64,000 bases of DNA, from NCBI GenBank assembly GCA_020466095.1, contig CM035807.1, positions 41,737,725-41,801,724 on the forward strand, in the 5' to 3' direction. This document shows positions 42,310 through 53,973 of this stretch, piece by piece (the stretch's first letter is position 1; every line of letters starts with the position of its first letter). Both the position numbers and the translations under genes were made by a program. The notes beneath the pieces were generated by a model. That model saw only the letters and a list, made by a program, of their open reading frames with translations, was not told the DNA's origin and searched no databases. The DNA comes from Chlorops oryzae (lineage: Eukaryota > Arthropoda > Insecta > Diptera > Chloropidae).

Positions 42310-45300
42310 CTAAGCAAAACAACTACGAAGAAATGGAGAATCAAAAAAATAGTGCAAATAATGATCCCTCTTACAAGATCCCAGCACCGATTGTCATACC
42401 ATATCATGAGAACATTAATGGCTTGCTGATGCCTATATCAACCGCAATATTGAGCAAGGAGTTTAATTACAAAGCATTGTGAGATGGACAAACAAGAGTA
42501 TTAGTTAAGAGTATTGATATTTATAGAAGTCTTTTGCAAAGTTTAAGAGATAAAAAAATAATTTTCATACATATCAACTTAAAGAAGAGAGGGCTTTTAG
42601 AGTTGTAGTTAAAAATTTGCATTATTCGACACCAATCAATGTTATCAAAAGTGAAATCGAAAGCGTAGACCATCAAGTACTAAATATTACTAATATTCAC
42701 AATCGCGGTACTTAACAGTAGCTGACTGCCAAAAAAAAAACTATTGTGATTCTATAGCCATATGTGTCAACTGCCATCAAAATCAACCAGCCAAATGTAG
42801 AGGCTGCAAGGTGTTTCGGGAGTTTGCAGCTCGAACATTTTTTCATACAAAGACCAGGTACGTCCCCAAAACTTTTACTCATAACTCTCACCAAATCAAG
42901 GCCCTACATATAATTACGTACTAAAACAAAATAACACTAATATCGATTCATTTAAAAAAATTGAAGCTCCTTAGTAAGCAATTAGAACTTACCAATAATT
43001 TAATGACAATGATGTGAACATCATCAACAAATTATGCGTTTAAATCTAAAAATATCAATTTGGAACGCAAATGGTTTGATGAACCACATAAATGAATTAA
43101 ATATTTTCCTTAAAACTCATAATGTAGATTAATTGCTGGTATATGGGACGCACTTTACGACTAGATCGTACTATAGCATTATAGGTTATTAATTGATTTG
43201 CGCTTATCAACCAAATAAAAAAGCGCATGCTGAGACGGACATATTAATAAAATCCTCTTTAAAATATAGAACAATAACTGAGGCATTTTATATGACGAAA
43301 CCCTCAGCGATGTTTATTTTTCTCCAAGATTCGCCTTGCAATCAACGCACTTTCAAAACTTCCTTGCAAAACTTGGGCAAAGATTAATTGCAGGGGCCGA
43401 ATTTAACTCAAAAAGCCAATGGTGGGGATCAAGAATAATGACCCCGAAGGGTAGGGAGTTGTATAAATGCATCACTGAATGCCGGAATCAAGATTGTCAA
43501 CAGGCTACCCAACATATTGGCCATCTGATCCAGGAAAACACCGGACCTTTTCGCCTTTGTAGTTTATTCAGCTACATGCGTAAACTATTTGAACATAAAG
43601 AACTCTGAAAAATTAAGCTCAGATCATTCTCCTATTCTTTTATCGCATTAAAATTCTGTTCAGTGAAAACTAGAGAACTGCTTTGAGTGTGCTCGAGTTT
43701 GTTTGATAACCCTTGCTGACAAATCAGAACAAGTAGAATATCAAACTCCGCAGCTATCTGTTCGATCGAGCTGCACACCCAAATCTTATTTTCGAGTTCG
43801 AGCAGCTTACTCGAACTTTGTTGTACGTGTATTCAGATTTTTATTTTGGGTATGTTGTACCCAAACTGATCCGAAAAAATCAATCAAACTTAAGTTGAAG
43901 GCGAGTGCTACGGATATACAAACAGAACAAGGTGAAAATATCAGTGGCAAAATGTGGAGAATAAAAATGTCTATGTGTATGTACGTGGGCAGGAACTGTG
44001 GAACGATTTTATTACAGCTCTTTGTCTCTCCGTTGGGGCTCTCTGATACATATTTTCAGAAAAATGTACATATGTCTATGCACGAGTCAAAAACACCCGA
44101 TCCCGCATCGAGTAAACTCTGGTGCAAACCAAAAAAATATGCAGGTATAACTCGTGGAACAGATCTTGACTCATTCACATACTGGTAAGATATGCATATT
44201 GATCGTACTATTTCTCTTAATACACCTCAAAAACTAGACGAGTCTGTTGAAAACTTCACTGATCAAATGCATGAATCAGCGTGCTTATCAACTCCTTTAG
44301 AGCAAGATGTAAGCAGAGCAGACTTAGTACCGTGCGATGTGAAACTATTGATTAGAAATAAACGTATACTACGATCTCTTTGGCAGCAAACCAGAAAGAC
44401 TCTCGACAAGCTAAACTTAAATAAAGTTACAACGAATCTTAAAATGAGTCTTGCAGAATTAAGAAGCAATTCAGTCAATAACTTTTTGCTGAACCTTGAT
44501 CCAGCTAAAAGAAACGGGGAGAATCTTTGCAAAGCTACCGAACATTAGAAGCATCCAAAAACCGTTATGCGGTTTTACAGACAATAAAGAGTCTGGTGCA
44601 GATCCGATATATCAACAGCAGAATGTTTTTCCGAACACCTACAATCTATGCATCCTTGTATTCACCTAAAATTTTTAATGCAATTTTGCGACTTAGTCAT
44701 TTTCAGCTGCAATGGAAATGTGCCAAAACCATACTGGTTCCCAAACCGAATAAACTAGAAAACGTTTTGACTTCAACCCATTTGTTTACAAACAACATTC
44801 TCTAATATATTCAAAAAAATATTTCTACGTAGAATGTAGCCAGTGATGGAAAAACAGAAAGTCATACATGAACACTAGTTTGGGCTTAGCACAAATGCGG
44901 CACTCCGGAACAATGCCACAGAGTGGTTAAAATGATTGAATAATGGCTTGAAAATAAAGAATATTGCGGCGCTGTCTTCTGGATGTTCAAGATTTTGTTC
45001 GTGTTTGGCTCACAGGTCCTCTCTACAAGGTCAAAGCACTCTTAACAGCCCTCCCTTATCTCGTTCTCAAATCTTACCTGAGTGAGAGACACTTCTTTGT
45101 TTAACATCGACAAGAAGCTTCAAAAATTTATGACATTTAAGCCGGTATACCACAAGGAAGTGTTCTCGGCCCAGTGCTGTATACTACCCCGCTAACATGC
45201 CCACATGCACTGATCTCCTTATTGCAACGTATGCTAATGACACAGCCATAGCTGTGAGCCGAAAATGTTCCATCGAAGCTTTAAGCATTGTTCAAAATCA

Positions 45301-45590
45301 ATTGAACTGTATTCAAACCAGGCTCAAAAAATAGAAAATTAGAGTAAATACCAAAAAGTCTGTTACCATTACTTTTACACTCAAGGATGGTAATTTTCCT
45401 CCTGTTTGTCTTAAAGATACACAAATACGCCAAACAGATAACGTCGAATATCTTAGAATGCAACTGGCGAAAATACATAAAATCGAAGCAACAAGAATTA
45501 AACCTTAAATTTAAAACATGTATTGGCTAATGGATCGGAAGTTCAAGCTAAGCGCTCAAAATAAAGTTACATTTTACAAATCCATCTTGA
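42310..45590 (+). pseudogene. Jockey-type LINE relic, ORF1 and ORF2
   Basis: ORF1 traces: PIVIPYHENINGLLMP and INVIKSEIESVDHQ (42390-42700), then a knuckle remnant CVNCHQNQPAKCRGC (about 42765). ORF2 traces: endonuclease start SIWNANGLMNHINEL (43055), KSQWWGSRIMTPKGRELYK (43410), DHSPILL (43630), RT LQWKCAKTILVPKPN (44710), GIPQGSVLGPVL (45150) and ANDTAIAVS (45235). The sequence carries many stops. The 43690-44190 segment does not fit LINE order and may be a separate insertion. It is similar in plan to the intact LINE at 53539-58610 but much older. Confidence 0.7.
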
Positions 45591-45639
45591 AACTCATGTC
45601 ACTTGTACCGAGTACCTAGAGAGATCAAGAATGACATGA

Positions 45640-48480
45640 GCGGGCAGTCGAGTGTTAGCGTTGGGCGGATAACGTCGTTTGTACATTTCCAGTTTTTTTG
45701 TATATTTTTAAATTTAATAAACTCTTTTGTAAATCGCATTTTCTTTAAGTGATAAAAGTCTGAAACAGGGATGTGAACGTCCGCCACGTAATGGAAAAAT
45801 ATACGATTCCATTACTCAAATAAAAATTGCGTGACTTAAAGTTGAAAACTTCGGGATCAAAAGTGGAGTTAATCGCTAGACTGGTGGAAACAGGCGTTAA
45901 GGAATCCACTGAAATGTAAGATGGAGAAGAATTAATCTCGTTGGGATTGGAGGCAGCAGGAGAAGTACAGGATGAAGCTGACGTGGGAAAGCTTCAGGAG
46001 GAGGTGCGTAACCTCACGGGTTTGGTACAGACGTTAACTCGCTAAATGGAGGAAACGGTCACCCGTACGAATGTTCAAGTTTACGGTAGTCCAGATCGCC
46101 ATTTTGAAACAGTAAGCCAGCCGACATTGAATTGTTTTACAACGTGTGAATGTGACCACAATACGTATGACGACATCACACGCCCAACAGACATCACGTC
46201 TCGCAACACTTATTGAAGCACCGTATGTTGTAAACCAGTTACCCGTACCTACTGTTTGTCAAACATCATACATGAATTCGCCATATATTCCGCCGACAAG
46301 TGTGTTGCATCGAATTTTCCAGCTGCCGCAAACACAAACTGGAATGGCACAAACTAATCAAACGACAACTTTACACCAGTGTGCATGTTCGCCCCAACGT
46401 CATTCGCAGCCAATGTGTGGAGCGCGTGCTAGCGTTACCTCTATGCGTATGAGCGTACGTGAAGTTGCAGACGCAATGCCAACGTTTGATCTGTGTAATG
46501 GGGGAATAAACTTCGACACAATTTGTCGAACGAATCGATCAGCTGAGACGTGTTTATCAATGGAACGATGCGATTATTAAGTACATAATTGCAGGGATCA
46601 ACGACTACAGTTTGATGAGAACATTGTCTGCATTGCAATTTCGGAAATGCTCGGATTTGCTTTAAGTGATGAAAAATCTTTACCAAGAATAAACCCATTA
46701 ACACAGGCCTAGGTGAAGGTGAAATTAAAGTTGGGAAAGTTCGGGTTGACGATACTCGGAGTGACAAGTCCAGTGGACCACATTGTTTAAACTGTCGGAA
46801 AAGGGGCCATATTGCCCGAAATGGTCCCAAGCCGAAGAAAAGAAAGCCAAACAATGCGATTGGACATAAGAGTGAGCAAACCTAATGTGAAGCGGTGCGA
46901 GAAAGCAAACTGGATCTCAGAATTTTTAAGCAAATAAAAATAAATGAGAATAGTTATCAGGCTTTGGTGAACTCTGCCAGTGCACTATCGGAAATCGGAA
47001 ATTATTACGGAAATCAGTCCCAATGAAGGATATGGGTGAACTCACGCAGTGTGATGGTACGCTAAAAGGATTTGCAGGTGGCAAGTATAAGTGCAACGAG
47101 GCGACGAAATTGAACTTTGTAATAGATGGAGAGATGCAGTCACACGAATTCTGGATAATCGCGGATAAGATAATGGACCACGATTTTGTAATTGACATCG
47201 ACTTCTTAAAAAAAAACTGTTTTGTGATGAGCCAAGGCAAATGTCAGATCAGTGCGTTGAATTAAGAGGAAATTAATGTCAACAGGGAGCTCCAACAGAA
47301 TTGCAAAGACGAATTGGAAGGGTTGCTGGAGAAGTTCCATATGTGTTTTTTAAGAAGATAAAATTGACTACGGCTACACCAAATTCATTAACACAATATT
47401 CGATATCGTTGTCCAAGCGACGCATTGTAGAACAGAAAATCGAAGAGATGTTAAGGAACGACATTATTAGGAAATCGAAATCAGCGTTTTCATCGAAGAT
47501 CCTCTTGGTGCCGAAGTCAGACGGAGATGAACAATTGTGTGTCCATTTTCGAGCATTGAATGCCAAAACCGAAAAGCAGCCACAGTGAATGCCCCCCGTC
47601 GAGGGCGTATTCTCAGCTCTCGCGGGTAAGACAGTTTTCACTACTTTGGATTTTATGTCGGGGTACTACGCAATCGAGCTAGAGGAAAATTCAAAGCAAA
47701 ATACCGCATTTTTTACCCATTTTGAATTTAACCGTACTCCATTCGGATTACGGAATGGACCGAGTGAGCTCCAAAGGGTGTTGAACGAGATTATAACACC
47801 TATGCGTGATCGAGTCATAAGTTATGTTGATGAGGTATTATTAGCATCAAAAACCGCTGACGAAGGAATTCAAACCTTGAAATAATTTCTTGAACTTATT
47901 AAAAGTTCAGGACTGACGCTGAGGCTTTCGAAATGTTCCTTCTTGATGGAGAGCGAAAAAATTCAGCGGGGAAACAGGAAAACGGAAGCTATTCTTAAAT
48001 TCCCACAGCCGCGAGATTTGCACGATGTTCCAAGATTCTTGGGACTGACTGGGTTCTTCAGGAAGTTTGTTCCAAAATTTTCGCAGATTGCGGCACGGAT
48101 AACGAAGCTGTTGCGGAACAATTCTAACTTCGAGTGGACCCAATTCTGCAATCAAGCATTCAAGGAGCTGGTGAGAATCCTAGGTCACGAGCCTATTTGG
48201 GTGTGTATGATGTCAACAAACAACAGCAAATACATACTGATACGAGCAGCAATGGTTTAGCAGCAATTGTTATGCAAATAGACGATCATGGACCGCGACC
48301 ACTATGATCTAGAACTGCTGGCTCTCGTGGAGTTGTGACGGACTGTCAAGCTATTATGAAGACGAGCAACATGAAACCATTAGTGGCATGAATTAGTCGA
48401 TGGCCGTTGCGGTCGCAGGAATACGACATAAAATTCGAATATCGAGCTAATGCAGCAATGAGGCATGTGGATGGCTTGTA
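45640..48480 (+). pseudogene. Gypsy-type gag-pol relic
   Basis: The gag start has a SAP-like block (LRDLKLKTSGSKVELIARL, 45835). Further on come a capsid trace (YIIAGINDYSLMRTL, 46590) and a knuckle CLNCRKRGHIARN (46790) lacking its last cysteine. The protease-RT linker is open at 47023-47265. RT blocks: EQKIEEMLRNDIIRKSKSAF, TLDFMSGYYAIEL, RTPFGLRNGPSELQRV, and YVDE (about 47825) where the catalytic motif should read YVDD. Then LHDVPRFLGLTGFFRKF (48020) and an RNase H trace. No LTRs were identified on either side. It is a different lineage from the element at 24471. Confidence 0.7.
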
Positions 48481-48549
48481 TATTGTTTATTGTTATAGGT
48501 GAGCATAAGCCTCTTTTGAGAGTAAATGTCACGTGCTCACTTTTTTTCG

Positions 48550-50020
48550 CTTTATTTGACGCGCCATATCGCAAGCCATTTTTCAATTACTTTTAAATGT
48601 GATTGCAGATCTCGAGAGGAAGGAATCTCGCTTTGGTGACGGCTTAGTATAGCTGTGTCGTCGCCAAAAGTAGAAATGGTAAGGTTACTGTTTACAGGGA
48701 AATCCGCTGTGTACAGTGAATATAGGAATGGTCCAAGAACACTCCCTTGCGGCACTCCTGCTCTAATTTTTATATTTTGGGTAATGTGGGCTTTAAATTT
48801 AGCTTAAAGACTCTTATGCTTAAGTAGCATGTTAGAATCCCGTGAACAGAAGGAGGTATGAGAGATTTTACTTTATTTATAAGTCCTTCGTGCCAAACCT
48901 TATCAAAATCCTGAGCTACATCCAAAAAGACAGCAGAACCGTATTTTTTATACTCAAAAGCTTTTCGTATTTCATTTGTTATACGATTAACTTGCTCTAT
49001 ACTACCATGATTTTTACGGAAACCGAACTGTTGATTTGAAATTATATTATTTTCAAATATAAATGGAGTGAATTTAAAGAGCAGTGCGTTTTAAAAAAGT
49101 TTTGAAATGCATGGGAGAAGGCTAATTGGTCTATAAGACGACAAAATTGTCGCGTCCTTGCCAGGCCTTTGGATCATTTTAATTAAAAAGGATTTCCACA
49201 TAATAGGAAAATATTTGAATCGCATGATAGCAATGAAAAGCTTCGTAATAAACGTAATTGTAATTAGTGGCAGCTCTATGATCTTTTTTGGAGTTATTTT
49301 GTCCTCTTCAGGAGCTTTTTTGGGAGATAATTGACCACTGATTATTTTCTTTATTTCATTTGCGCGGAAGATGATCGGCAAATCACTGAGTCGTTAGCAT
49401 TTCACAACGTCCAACAGCGGTGTTGAGTTGAAAAACCAAATTTAAATGATTTGCAAATATGTAAGCTTTATCTTCGTCACTCCGCGCCCAATTTCCATGC
49501 GGGTCTCTAATAGGGGACTCTCCTACTTGCGGCTAGTTAATATATTTACTTGCTTTCAGTTAAGAATATTTTCCTATAGCCTATGGTGATCATTTCGAGA
49601 CGTAGCTCCTGCACTCATGATGTTTTGCTCTTGATAGTGCCTTTTTTAATTTGTTTGTTGCAGCTTTATATCGGCGCCATGCAACGGGGGATCTGTATTG
49701 CTGCCACTGCCGCCTGAGCCTACGTTTTGCTATAACTAGCCCCTATACGTCATGATTGCTATTAGGTAAATTCTTATTATAGTTTTTAGGTCTAAGCGTT
49801 GACTGCTCCACCGCTGCCGTTAAAATTGATTTCAATACTGTATTAGCATCATCAATGTGGTCTATACAGTCAATGCTATAATTAGTATGAATGTAAAAGG
49901 GGACAACATCGTGATCCGTAATTATCGTTATCGATATCGATAAGGCAACACAGATCATCTCTAGCAGTCAAGTGTACTGGAAGGGGAGTTTGTTGTGAAA
50001 GCCGTTTGAATCGAGTCGTG
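48550..50020 (-). pseudogene. Jockey-type LINE ORF2 fragment
   Basis: Minus-strand blocks in 5' to 3' order: a linker region resembling the intact LINE (IHTNYSIDCIDHIDDANTV, about 49870), KKIISGQLSPKKAPEEDKIT and SSYRPISLLPCISKLF (49130-49370), GSVLGPFLYSLYTADFPVNS and STFGDDTAILSRHQ, where the catalytic motif reads FGDD for FADD (about 48660). It is truncated at both ends and split by stops. Confidence 0.75.
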
Positions 50021-50024
50021 TTCT

Positions 50025-50200
50025 AAGTCCGTATTTCAACACCACAGAGCTTCAAGGTGCCGTTAGTCTAAAAAGTCAATTTAGTTCATTATAATTTTTT
50101 CTCAAACTCGCTAATTAGAATTTTAAGAAACGCTGAATTAATAAACTTTAATTATTGAATTTAAACTCTTTTGATTACTAATTGGAAGTCCACTTTACAT
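50025..50200 (+). repeat. 3' part of an LTR, with primer-binding site following
   Basis: A poly(A) signal AATAAA lies at 50140-50145, and the LTR closes with TTTACA at 50195-50200. The next bases, TTTGGGGCTCAACCGTGCC (50201-50219), look like a primer-binding site complementary to a tRNA 3' end. This would be the 5' LTR of the retrotransposon whose gag continues at 60178. The LTR start is not defined because a LINE fragment abuts it. Confidence 0.5.
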
Positions 50201-50636
50201 TTGGGGCTCAACCGTGCCTAAGTATAAAAAGAAATAGAAGTTCTGTAAATCTGAAAAGTTTAAAATTCTTGAGGTGATAAAACCAACATAAAATTCAGTA
50301 ATCCGCGAAAATCAAAAATCAAACCTGCGGCGTGCCTTTCTTCGAAAGTGCCGTATCGTACGCCGTTATAAACGTGGCTAGCTCAATGTGGTTGTTGCTG
50401 TTGTTGTCGCTGCCGTTGTAGTATGCAAAGAGAAGTGAAAAAAAAGCGAAAGAAGTGAACGGTATGAAAAATTTTTGAAAAAAAAACGTTAACCGTCAAC
50501 GTCGTCGGAAAGTTCGTACGAAAGCTCAGAGAACGATCAAAGAGAAGAAGAAAACGGCGTCGAGTACGAAAGGAACAAAAAAACAGTCGCTGAATGCAAA
50601 GTCGTTGAAAATAGAAGTGCAACAGTTGATAAAAGC
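50201..50636 (+). pseudogene. Leader and first part of a retrotransposon gag, split by element Z
   Basis: After the primer-binding site and an A-rich leader, the frame at about 50505-50636 reads SSYESSENDQREEENG and VAECKVVENRSATVDKS. The last residues join in frame to QVVVNEMVVES at 60178 once element Z and one copy of its 9-bp duplication are removed. An in-frame TAA lies upstream near 50494 and no ATG is seen in between, so the natural start is unknown. Confidence 0.6.
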
Positions 50637-51264
50637 ATAGAATAAATAATAATATAGAAGGAGCGTCTGAACGATTGCTTCGTTCCGCATAATAGGCACG
50701 GGCGGTAAGGAAGAGGTGGAAGAAACAAAATTCTCTTTCATTCTTAATTCGATTGATGCTCAGAGCAGAGCCCGCTTTCATTCGTTATTTTCGCTATTAA
50801 AGCTCACAGCAGAACCCGCTCATAACATTGTATGTGTTATTTGCACGGTATGAGCGAAAATAATCTACATATATTTCGACTTTAAAGTCCTATAACTTTT
50901 GACACACTGCTCCGATTTTCATAAAATCAAAACTATAAGAAAATTTGAATAATTTGGAAATTCTTAGACGCTTACTCTATTTAGCTATCTACAAAAGAAA
51001 TAAAGTTCGTAACTGAAAGAAAATTTCAAGTCTTCATAAATCTATAACTTCTATTAATTCTCTTCACGATCAAAGCTGTAAGCAGAGTATGTTTGTACTC
51101 GGTGACACATGTGGGGGATTTTTTTTACTGTTTTATTGGCTTGCTGTGCACAAGCAGCGATTTTTAAAATCATTTGTCATATGTTTGCCGTCTTGTTCAT
51201 GCGCTCGAATTCTTTCTTTCCTCACAGCCGATAATTTATTTAAATCCTTTGAAAATTTCTCAAA

Positions 51265-53345
51265 ATGAGTAATGAAAATAAAATTGCAAAAAATTTGTGC
51301 CGATCGGGCAAACAATGCATTGTGCAAAATTTCAGAAAATCACGTCGTCATCATCCCCATTTGAAAATGTTTAAATTTCCACCGGTGGACTCAACAATGG
51401 GTCAAATATGGCGAGAAAAATGTAATGTGGACCATTCAGAATATGAAAACAAACTAATTATATGCGAAAATCAGTTTTGTAGTTCCGACATTGGAAAACG
51501 TTTTTTAAAAGCAGGGGTCATACCAACACAGAATTTGATCCAAGCAGAAGACAATTATAATATTCCAGAGGCAGAAAAAAGGCCTAGGACAGATATGTAT
51601 GCAACATGCAAAAATTGTGAGAATTTTCTTAAATCTAAAGATTTTTAGGCGGCAGTATTTTAAAATACTATCGAAGTATCGCAAATTAAAGGGTATCCAA
51701 CCAAAGAAAATGAGCAATAAATGCATGGTGTCAGATATTACAGCAAAAATAGATTCTTTGCCTTCTTTAAGCAAGAAATCAAAAACATTTTCCAAATTAC
51801 TTATAATCCCACGTCTGAAGCAATATTCAGAAGAGGTTAAATCTATTTTGCAAAATATATTTTATGTTTCGCAATCAACTTATAACTTTTTGAGAGAAAA
51901 ATTAAAACTTAATGCGCCCCACGTTTCTACTGTTAATAGATGGGCTCCAGTAAAATTCCTTCAACCTGGATTCAATAACTCTATATTGGAAATAATAAAA
52001 AACAAGTCATTTCAATTAAAACAGTACGAGAGAGACAATATGGTTTTGTTGATGGATGAGATGGCAGTTCGAAAAGAGTTCCTATACAATATAAAATTAG
52101 ACTTAGTAAACGGTAAACGGCTTTGAAGACTATGGATTTTACAGAGGAAGTAAAATAGGAAAGCAGACATGCGTTTTTTTGCTAAGGTCCATCTTTTCCA
52201 ACTGGGGTGTAATCGTAAACTATTTTATTTCGGAAAACGGTCTGGCCTCGGATTGCCAAAAAAAAAATTGTTATGGCCAACATTAATTCATTACACGACA
52301 TTGAAATAACAGTTAAAGCTATCGTTTGTGACCAAGGCTCATCCAACAGGAAATGCTTTTTTGATTTGGGAGTTTCTGCAGCAGAACCGTTTTTCTTGCA
52401 CAACGGCAAAAAAGTGCTTTACTTCTTAAAACACCTGATGGTAGAGTAAGCTTTAAGGTTGTTCAGGAGCTTTGTGAAAGGGAAATAAATAGTCAAACAA
52501 AAATGTGTCGCAAGCTCACCAAACAACATATTTTTCCCAATTCATTTGAGAAAATGAAAGTTAGATTCGCAACCCAAGTTTTTAGTCGAACAGTTCAAGC
52601 TGCAATAATAACGGTAGTCGATACTTCGCAATTTAAAAATGTCAGTAAGAAGGACGCATTATCAATGGCAAATTTTATTTTAATGATTGACAAGATTTTT
52701 GATTGCCTAAATAGTGCGTCTCTGCATTCTGCCAATATTTACAAATGTGCTATCCAAAAAGGAAATGCTTGCTATACATTTATTAAGGAGTTTTTGGAAT
52801 ATTTGAATCATGTTTCATTTTTTGATTCCAAGAAAAGGGTTTTCTTTATAGATGGTATGAAGTTGACTTTAAATTCAGTATTGCAACTATCTGAAGAAAC
52901 TTTCTCAAACAAAAATATTTTCTTTTTGATGACCAAATCGTTAAACCAGGACAAACTTGAAAACACTTTTTCTGTCGTACGTCAAAAAGGGGCAACAACA
53001 TAAATCCGTCTGTGGCTGATCTGAATGTAATTTTTTCCCGTCTAATGGCTGCTAAAATAGTTCAATTAAGCTCAAAAAGTAATCGTACAGAGTCCTCGGA
53101 AATAATTTTAAGTGCTCTCACGGCCGACGTTCCGGATAATTTAGTGAACAATTTAGATGAATCCGAAGAAATTCAAATATCAAGCACTGATTTGGGAAAT
53201 ATGCAGATTATTGACGAAGCTGCAATTGACGCTCTTAAAATAAATGAAAACTTAAATTTGGACTTAGCTTCTGTAGGATATTTTATAGGTTATGTAGCAT
53301 TTAAAATTCTACCAAAAATCAGTTGCAGTATTTGTTTCTAAAACA
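51265..53345 (+). pseudogene. P-type transposase (THAP), main part, frameshifted
   Basis: The start is ATG 51265 (MSNENKIAKNLCRSG). The THAP-type DNA-binding region has C in LCRSGKQC, MFKFPP and IICENQF, where the final histidine of the C2CH set reads Q. Core blocks: RFLKAGVIPTQNL, IPRLKQYSEEVKSIL, TVNRWAPVKFLQPGF, VLLMDEMAVRKEFLYN, GFEDYGFYRGSKIGK, IVCDQGSSNRKCFFDLGV, KQHIFPNSFEKMKV and LENTFSVVRQKG followed by NPSVADLNVIFSRL. Frame breaks: one T too many near 51645, a 7-bp duplication GTAAACG at about 52108, one A too many near 52265, one A too few near 52432 and one G too few near 52990. A stop follows at 53339. Confidence 0.8.
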
Positions 53346-53554
53346 TTAGAAAAGATACTGAAATCGTTTCTGTTCCTAGTGAACTTTTTATTTTTCACAA
53401 AAATTATAGCTCACTCACGGATTTTGGCAGCTTGAATGCTCCGTCAGACATCTTTACCGACGTTAGCAAAATTCATATTGACATTTTCCATAATATTTTT
53501 ACAACGAGGCACCATATTTTAGGTATCAAAAATGAAGTTTTTTTTTTTTTTTTT

Positions 53555-53973
53555 AAACATTATATATTATTTATTGGATCACTCCTTTAGGATAGGAGTC
53601 TATCAATAACTTTTAAAATCTTACACCTAATTTAACACAGTTACATATCACAGAGCATATTCCGACTTATAGAAACGTTTATGAATGTAATTTTTTGGTA
53701 ATTACGGGCCTCGGCTTAAGAAGACTGGGCTTTTATGATGTGTGTGTAGGATCACATGTAATTGAGTCGGTGTTGGAGAGCATAAGAAGCTCGATGAAAC
53801 GGTAAAGCAGAGGATTGCAAACAGGAATTGCTGATGTGTGAAGAAACACATGTAGTATTGATGTAGTATTGATGTAGTATTGATATAGTGTTGTTTGCGG
53901 AAACGACGATTTTAAGAAGCTAGGGTGTGCGTGGATTGCAAGGGTGCATGGAGTGCACCCACCGAGATGACGA
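53555..53973 (-). other. 3' untranslated region of the LINE
   Basis: It contains direct repeats of ATCAATACTAC-like sequence (53855-53890) and the conserved end AGGTGTAAGA...GGAGTGATCCAATAAATA, which is shared with the relic at 22180-22300. The A-tail follows. Confidence 0.75.

Noticed and set aside
50383..50781. Minus-strand reading frame of 132 codons
   Set aside because: It crosses the gag/Z junction, is read from two unrelated elements and is Phe/Ser low-complexity.
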